Shown: one piece after another, positions 17,901 through 26,900 of the stretch
Position numbering within the stretch: the stretch's first letter is position 1
Layout: every line of letters starts with the position of its first letter
From: a virus
Strand: one strand, 5' to 3'
Virus record (IMG/VR): IMGVR_UViG_3300020312_000418
Location: 1-31,972 of that record
Length of the DNA stretch: 31,972 nt
Position numbers and translations under genes: made by a program
Notes under the pieces: model-generated
What the model saw: the letters and a program-made list of their open reading frames with translations, nothing else
The model's database searches: none
What the model was told of the DNA's origin: nothing

Positions 17901-20900
17901 ATACCAGATACAACCACATCACTACCAACATTTAAATTATGAGGAGTAGCAGTTGTAATTTTTGTTATTCCAGTTATTGAGTTATATCCTACATTCTGTA
18001 TATCTCTTGGTTTGTAAATTACAGCTGTGTTAGTAACAGCAATTCCTGTGACATGTCCTCCTTCTACTATTGCAGTTCCAATACCTATAATAGAAGTTGC
18101 ATTTAAATCTTGAGTTTGAATTCCAACATTAGCAATTTGAGAACCAGACCTATAACCAGAACCACTATTACCAATGGAAACTGATGAAATTGTTCCACCC
18201 GTAGATACTACCGCAGTACCTCCTGCAGCAACTAATGGTTGATATCCAAAACCTTCTGTTGAACCAACAGAAACTATAACTCCACCAACAGGAAGATTTG
18301 AAGTATTAACATCAGAAGCAATTGAAGATGCCGTTCCTGTGAATGAAATTGTTGTTATACCAGTAGAACCTGATTCTTCTAACTCATAATCACTGCCTCT
18401 TCCTGGTCCTTGGAACACATCATTGATTAGAATGATAGCATTATCATTTTCAATTCCAGTTACTGTAGAACCAGCAGAAGTTAAAGTAAAATCTCTTTCA
18501 GTTCCAGTAAATCCTGCTGAAATATCATCAAAAATATAATTACGTGCATATGTTTCAGTTGCAGTATTAGGAATACCAGAACGCATAAAGGTTCTTCCTT
18601 GGAAATGAGATCCTGTAGATATTCCTGTCCAATCTCTATCATCTGGAGGATTAGTAGTACTTCCTATTGGAACATTTCCATAAGGTGCTTCAACAAAGTT
18701 TAGAGTATTTTCTACAATGTTGTAATTACCAATAACCTTAGTTACAACATCACCAGTACCATATCCAGCAAGAGATGTTCCTAACCATGATCTACGAACT
18801 CTTATTGCATTTGTATTACCAATACCAATTCCTTCAATCTTCATTATCTCATTACCAACCTTAATTAAATCTCCACCAAAGAATGATGTAATTCCAGCAA
18901 ACTCAATAATGTCACTTGTAGTAAAGACTTCATCTGCCAAATGAGTTGTTACTGCAGTAGAAACAACAGGTGATTGAATAATATTGTCTAAAGTTACAAG
19001 AACTTTAGAATTTGCATTCTTAGAAACAAATCTATGAGATGTACCAATACCTACATTTGTAAAATCAACAGTATTAACAATTCCCATTAATGCCTTTTGA
19101 GCAGTCTCTGCAACTTTTATCTTATCTTCACTAACTTTAACTGCAAAAACAGTAGATGGTAATTTATCAGTTGTACCAACTCCTACAAATCCATCAGTAG
19201 ATGCAATACCAAGTGCTTGACTTGAACCAGCACCAGCATGGATATATTGTATTTCTTCACCAGTAACAAAGAAATGATTTGCTATCTGAATGGTATCATT
19301 TGTTAAACTAACTACATCAGTGCTACTTCCATCAAAACTCCTTTCAAAAATTGGGTTTGTTGCATGTTTTAATTCAAATGATCTCTTAATGTCTCTTTCT
19401 GTACCAAAATATTCATTAAATTCAGTTTGAATAGTTGCATTATTTAAAGACACAATATCTCTTGTATCATCTTGCTCTCTTAGAGCATTCATAAAGACAT
19501 TTACATGTGCATCAATATTAGGCAATGGTGTGAATACTAATTCAACTACTGCATCATTACCCACTCCAGCCCCTGTTATACGGGTTCCTATTGTGCCTAA
19601 TCCAGCAACTGTCTCTATTATGCCATATTCTGCATTATAAGTGTCTCCAGTGCCGTAAGCACTATCATAATCATCAACAACAATTACTTCAGATATTTGA
19701 TAATTGTCATTAGTTGTGTCTGATATTTGAACAACAAAATATGCTGCGTCATAGTCATTGATATAACTTCCGATCACATTTTCAGTTGGAGAACCAGAAG
19801 CACTAATACTTGTACTTCTACCTTCAAGTTTGGCATGTTTCATATCAAACGTACCAATTCCAGTAGAAGTCTCACTACTTATTGCTACCTGAATTGTATT
19901 GACTATAGAAGTAGTTCCAACACCAGCAGTGCTATTATGTGGATGGAAATCAATCTTCACTAAAGATCCATCAATATAACCAGAATATGTTCCAAATCCA
20001 GGTATAGGATTAGTTGAACCAGGACTTGTAATTAACTGTGGATATTCAACTATATCTACTGTAGTTCCATCATGAATAACATTAAGTTCATCAAATTCAA
20101 ATTCTCCACCTGCATCAATCTTAGTACTATCAGCAGTAAGAGATACTAATACTTTTGCTGCACGATATGTACTTGCAAGACTCACAATTGTTGTAGGAGT
20201 ATTTGCAGGTATTTCTACACTACTTGTTTTAACTTCCGCAGCAGCACCAAATACACTACTACCAATAGATAAAAGATTATCATTTATATTGTATGAAAGA
20301 CATGTAATATCAAAATCATTTACCTGATACTTAGTAGGATAGAATAATAATTGACCTTGTGTACCACTGATATTAAAGTCAAAAGAACCTAAATCATAAA
20401 CATTCTCAACTCTACCATATTGATTCAAATAACCAATATAATTATCATGAACAAGATCGACAATCATTAATTGTCTTGTACCATAGAATCTTCTATCTTT
20501 TACATAAGTAATATACTTTTGAGACCTAACATCTGCTAAATCGAAAGAAGTAACAACACTGAATGTTGCTGTCCTTGGATTACTATTGAACTGACTACTA
20601 ATATCATCAACAGTAAGAACTCTATTACCAATTGATTCATAATAATCGGTAAGAACTCTTGCACCAGATAAAGTTAGTTCAGTAGAAACTAATTTAGAAT
20701 TAATATGGAAATTATTTTCTGTAGCAATCTCAAAATCCTGTACAGTATTTAAATTTCCATATCCTATAACATCAATTAATCTAACAACAACATCCTGAAC
20801 AGGTGCGACTCCCATTTCAGATTCTGAAGCATTAGATTGCTTATCTTCAGCACTACCAACCAATCCATATTCACCAACATTAGATGATTCTGCTTGCAAA

Positions 20901-23900
20901 TCACCAAATTTTTTAAATCCTAAAGTATGGTTTAAAGAACCAACAACATCTTCCCATGTAGAATAAGGAACTGTTGTTTTTAGAGAATATGCAAATCTTT
21001 GATAGTAAAGATTATCCTGAACTCTTTGAATATTATCATTAAGAATTCCAGAATCACTCTGCCATCCATTTTTAACTATAGAGTAGTAATTTAAATCAAG
21101 AGAAGAATCATAAGTTGTTACAGAAGAAGCAATTCCTTGACTATCAGAAGAAGATCCTTTAATAACTTCTCCAACTACAAAATCATCATCTCCAGTAACA
21201 TTAAGTACTCCATTAATAGAATTCCATGACTGAACAATACCAGTTGCTGATGGAGAAGTAACAGTTTCTCCAACATAGTATTCTTTAGACTTTAATTTAA
21301 CATTAAAACTTGGGAAATCTTTCTCAGGAATAATTCTACCAGCAGAATTGAAAACATCAATATTACCAGGAGTATCTGAACCAGAGAAATGCTCAGACAT
21401 GTTATATCTAACCGTTGCGATACCACCAGGATTCTGAGCAACTCCTAATATAGTGAATAATTGATAATTATAACTTTCTGAATTATATCCCTTTCCAGTA
21501 GAATTTAAACCAACATTTACACCCTCAATCATTACCTTATCGCCGTAAGCAAATGGGAATGAAACATTTGTACCAAATCCAACCTCTAAACTAACTGTTA
21601 CATCTTGAGTTGCTGTATTGAAATTGATAGTACTAATACCAACACCATTACTATTCTTTACAGGAAGTATTTTAGGAGGAGCATTATTAACACCATCAGT
21701 ATTAGATAATATTGTTACTGATTGTGATTTTAAGTCATAAGATAAATCTAAACCTGCTATTTGCTTTCCTGTTTTACCATCAAATGCAATTAGACTTGGT
21801 GCACCAGCATATCCATTTCCAACAGATGTAACTCCGATATGATCGATTGCCTGAAGAGTATCAATTCTTAAAACTTGAGGTAAACTTAAAGATGGTCTTA
21901 AAGTTTTATCTGATGGGAAATCAAATCCAATATTATTCAAGGTAACATCTTTAATATTTCCGATACTTGAACTAAATGGTTCTATAATTGCATTTTTACC
22001 AAATTCGGTACTAACTGTAGAAATTCCAGGTAAATCGTAATAATTAGTACCACTTTGAATAATTTCAACTTCTGATATTGGACCAACAGCAGTTTTAGAA
22101 TTAGTAGTATAATTAAGTCGAGAAGTTGATGAAATATAAGAAGACCTCTCTGGATCAACTGCTATAGTAAATGTAAATGAATTAGTTGAACCAATTCCAA
22201 CAGTAACTTGTTGTGAACCATCATATAAACTATCCTTTGTTTCTACTTGATTATTAGGAGCAACTTCTTTGTCAACTACTATTCCTTCTTTAGAAGCAGG
22301 AATATCAGACTCAAAAATTGGATTAAACTTATAATATAAAACAGAAGGAGTATTATTATCTGCTGTTAACGTTACTTTAGCATTAGTTGATATACCAGAT
22401 TTTCCTACTGAATTGACTGAAAATGTAGAAGCGTTTTCACTCTTCTCCCACTTAGTAGTCATATTTTCATCAGTATAGAAATCTAATGTAAATGCAGAAT
22501 ACTGTGCAGTTAATTTAAAGTATGAAAGTGAATCATCAGTTAAATCAAATTCAACTGTAGAATTTTTATAGGCAGAAATTGCTGGATTAATTGGAGATAT
22601 TGTACCCGAAGCAGCACTAGTAATGTCTATAACATATGGTTTCCATAAGGTGGAGTGATAATGTGTATCAGATAATCTAATAGTATTATCATCAATTACA
22701 ACAACATAATACATTCCATTATCTAATAAACCAGTCGAAGGTGTTGCTGCGGTATGAATAACCTTCTGTCCAGTAAAATATCCATGATCTACTATTGTTA
22801 TTGAATTAGTAGTAATATCAACATCACCAGTAGCAAAATCTCTTGGGTTGATTACAATACGTCTATTGTAATCATTATATTTTACGATATATGTAGATGC
22901 TATAGAAGGATTTACATCAATTTTTACAATATCACCACTGGTTAATCCATGAGTCTCTCCTGTAGAAACTGTTACAAGATTTCTCTTAACATTTCCTGTT
23001 ATAGGTTCGTAATTAGTCTTAAAGCTATGATACACACCTGTTCCAATTCCACTAAAGAATAATGTAGAAGAATCTTTATATTCTTGGTCAATACCAACAA
23101 AATTGCCTGTAGTACCTAATCCAACAACTACTGTTGATACCCCAACTAAATCAGGAGTAATTTTAGCAGCATATAATGTTTGACCAGATGTTAATGAAAC
23201 TATAGGAGAAGATTCATTATATCTTACTGAAATCCCAGTACCAGTATTAGTAAAATATGTTAATTTATCACCAGTATCTAATTTATGATTTGGAAGATAT
23301 ATTGCTCTTGAAGGAACAAAAAGATCTGTTATACCTGCTCCAGGATTAGAGAAAGTAATAGTGGTTCCTGCACCAGTTCCTACAGAAACAGACTCTAATG
23401 GATTAAAATATATCTCTGTATTAAGTTTAGCACTATCAACTGTATTAAATCCTACATTAATAGTAAATCTTCTTTGAAGATCAAAAAGAGTTGTAGTTAC
23501 AGTATGTGCAGAACCTGCTGTACCATCTTGTCCTCTTAAAAATCTAATTCTTCTCTTTGTAGGTTCTATATTAAGAACTTTTAATCTTTCATTACCAATT
23601 TTGTAAATATCATTCGGTCTTGAAACTATATTTCCTTCGATAGAGAAATAAGTAACAATACCAGTTGCTGCTATATCACCAATTCCCGTCGATTCTGTAG
23701 TAAACCCACTTAAGGAATAATTATTAGTAGTAATTCCTATATTATAAGAACCTTCGAGTTGGGTGGATGTTGTAGATAATCCAGAAACTATAATAAGATC
23801 ATCTAAATCAAAATTATGAGGATTTGCTGCAATAACCTCATATGTATTATCAGAATAAGGATATAATTCAACATCATTAATAATACTTGATCCTAAACTT

Positions 23901-26900
23901 ATAGACTTTAATTCTGCACCTTCAAGAACAGATATTTTCGCATTTGCACCATTTCCTTGAGTAGATGAATTCTTAAATATTACTCTTTCACCAACTTTGT
24001 AATAATTACCACCTGTAGTCACACCAACCCTATCAATCCCACCAGGTGTTACAGAACTAACATCAGCAGTCTGAGAAAGGTTGTTTGGAATTGCAAGATA
24101 CTGATAATTAAGAGTTCCGTCAATTAAATTATATGGAGCAGTATTTCTTAACCAATTTGAATTGTTTATATCAATTGTGGTCTGATTAGAACCAATATCA
24201 AAGTTAAAATCGATTGGTTTAGCATTAAATTTATCTCCAATCAAATAAGGGAATACAGGACTCTTATATCCTTCAAAAGGACCATCAGAATCTATTAAAA
24301 ACGGTCCTTGGTTGATTGTTGTAAAATATGCATAAGTTCCATTAGGATAATCAGGAGTAATACAATATCTTCCATTGTTTTCATCCAATGTCATTTCATC
24401 ATTAACATTAGTATAAACATAATCCTCAATAAAGAATCCCTCTGGGAATATATTAAGAGGTGGTCTATCGGAAGCTAATTGAATCTTATATCCCGACTTT
24501 AATTGACCTATAGATCCTCCAGTTTTGGATGTATATCCATAAGGACCATAAATTGGGTTTCCATCATATGCCCAACCAAGAATAGGAGAATGGTAAATTG
24601 ATTTTGCCTCTTCTCCATTAATAATCTTTAAATCTGGTTGTCCGTATAAAACTTTTCCATCAGAATCTATAGAATATGACTGTTCTCTTAATTTTCTTGG
24701 TGCATATAAATGAGAATATTGAAGTCCAGAATTAACGTCTCTTGGAATAGTAATAAATCCATCATCAGCAGTAAATGTATGCTGATTTTTCTTAACTAAG
24801 TTTACTCTCCAACTTTGAACATTAGATTTAAATGCAGCTCCTCTTCCTGGAGTAACTATAGATGCAGTTGTATTGTTCTGGTTATATCCAGAACCTGTAT
24901 CCATAACTCTAACTTCAGTTATTGAACCATTAGTAATAATAGGAACAAGATTGCATCCAGTACCAGCACCATATATTAAAATATCAGGAGAAGAAGTATA
25001 TCCAGCTCCTCCATAATTAACAAGGACTTCAACTATCTTGCCATCAGACACAATAGGAGTTATTTGTGCATGTACTACAGTTGAAAGTTCTACTAAAGGT
25101 TGTCTATCAAAATTAACAATTTCTGATGAACCATAACCTACACCATTGTCCGTTAAATTTAAAGATGTAACCTCTCCTCTAAAAATAGGGTCAATACTAA
25201 TAGGATATTTTCTTCCTTGAATTAATTCTGCATCATCACTTATATTAACTTCAATTGGAGGGTAATTGAATAAATGAGTTCCAATACCTGCCGTTGTCAA
25301 ATCAATATATTGCTTTCTATCGTAATTAATTAATGGTCTGATACCACCTAATGCAGAAAGTTTAAATTTATTATCATCAACCTTCTTTACAACATATGAA
25401 TTGCCATCATTTAAACCACCAATAGCAGTTCCTTGTGCATTGTAAACTATAGTATCTCCAGATTGATAATTGTGATTATGAATATTAATTTCATTAGTTG
25501 CGGTATTAATTCCAACTGGAAGAGTTGCTGTTTTATTATTTTTATAACCAAAACCGCTATTATCAATAGTAAATGAGTCTACAACTAATCTTTTATTATA
25601 TGATCTAATGTATTGTGTTCCACGACCATAATCGGTTAAAGTAATAGTATTAATACCTGCTCTTGCATCAGAGTATTTGTTATATAATGCAATTTTAGTA
25701 GAATTCTTTAAACCAGCATAATAAACAGTATTAGTGCTTAGCCCACCAATTGCTTGTTCGCCATTAGTAATGTAAATTACCTTCTCACCATTATGTAACA
25801 TATGATGAGTAGCAAAACCAATTGTTGAATTTGTTGCACCTAATCCAACATACTCTTTATTATCAAAAACTTGAGCAACAAATGGAACTTCATGAATGGC
25901 ATTCTTCATTACAGGATATGCCAATGCTCCACTACCTCCACCACCAGTAATAGTTACTTTTGGTGCTCTTTCGTAAGTAGAACCACGGTCAGTTATTCTA
26001 ATTTCCTTTAAAGTACCAGAAACCCCCAAATATCCAGTAGCACCTATACCAACTTGGTCTATAATTTTTATATTTGGTGGATTTATGATGTCATAATCCA
26101 ATCCTGATGCTAAAACTTCGACATCATTAATTTTTCCATAATTAAGAACATCTTCTGACTTATAATTTAAAATTTCAACACCATTTTTTAAAATACCCGT
26201 AAATCCAGGTTTAGTTGGAACTTTCTCCCCATCATTTAAAGGAGGATTAATTTCTCTCCATAATTTTTGACTTTGTAAAGTCTTTTTCCTAAACTTATAA
26301 GGTTCAAGTACTTGATTGGTTACAGTAGTCGGTGCAACACTAACAAATCTGTTATTATAGATGTCTGATTGACTTACAGCAAATTGAACATTTCTATTAT
26401 CAAGTCTTTTAATAAAATATAGACCTTCAGCAGGAAGTAATAGATTTACTGAAGTACTAATTCCAGCAACACCAGTAATTGGACTAATTGTGGATGTAGA
26501 TACTATCTCTGGAGTGTAATATACCTCATCACCAGTATAGAATCCATGATCATCAATAATTGTACCATTAGAAAGACTGGTAATATTAAAAGTATCTCCA
26601 CTAAATGCACCTTGGAAAGAAATAGACCTATCAGACGCATTAAGAGGTTGTGAATCGTATGATGGTATAGATGGAGAAGCAATTAAAGTCTTATCACCAT
26701 CCTTGTAAACGTTTTGTACGTTAGTGGTGAATTCTGAGATGTTAGGGAAAGGATTTGAAGAACCTCTTGATAGAGTTCTCTTAATATTGTAAGTTTGCTC
26801 TGGAGGAAGTACTCCTTGACCCTGAATACTAAAAGATTTTGAAGAAATAACATCAACAATTTTAGTTGTAGTAGATTCTGCCTGTTGAACACCTGAAGTA

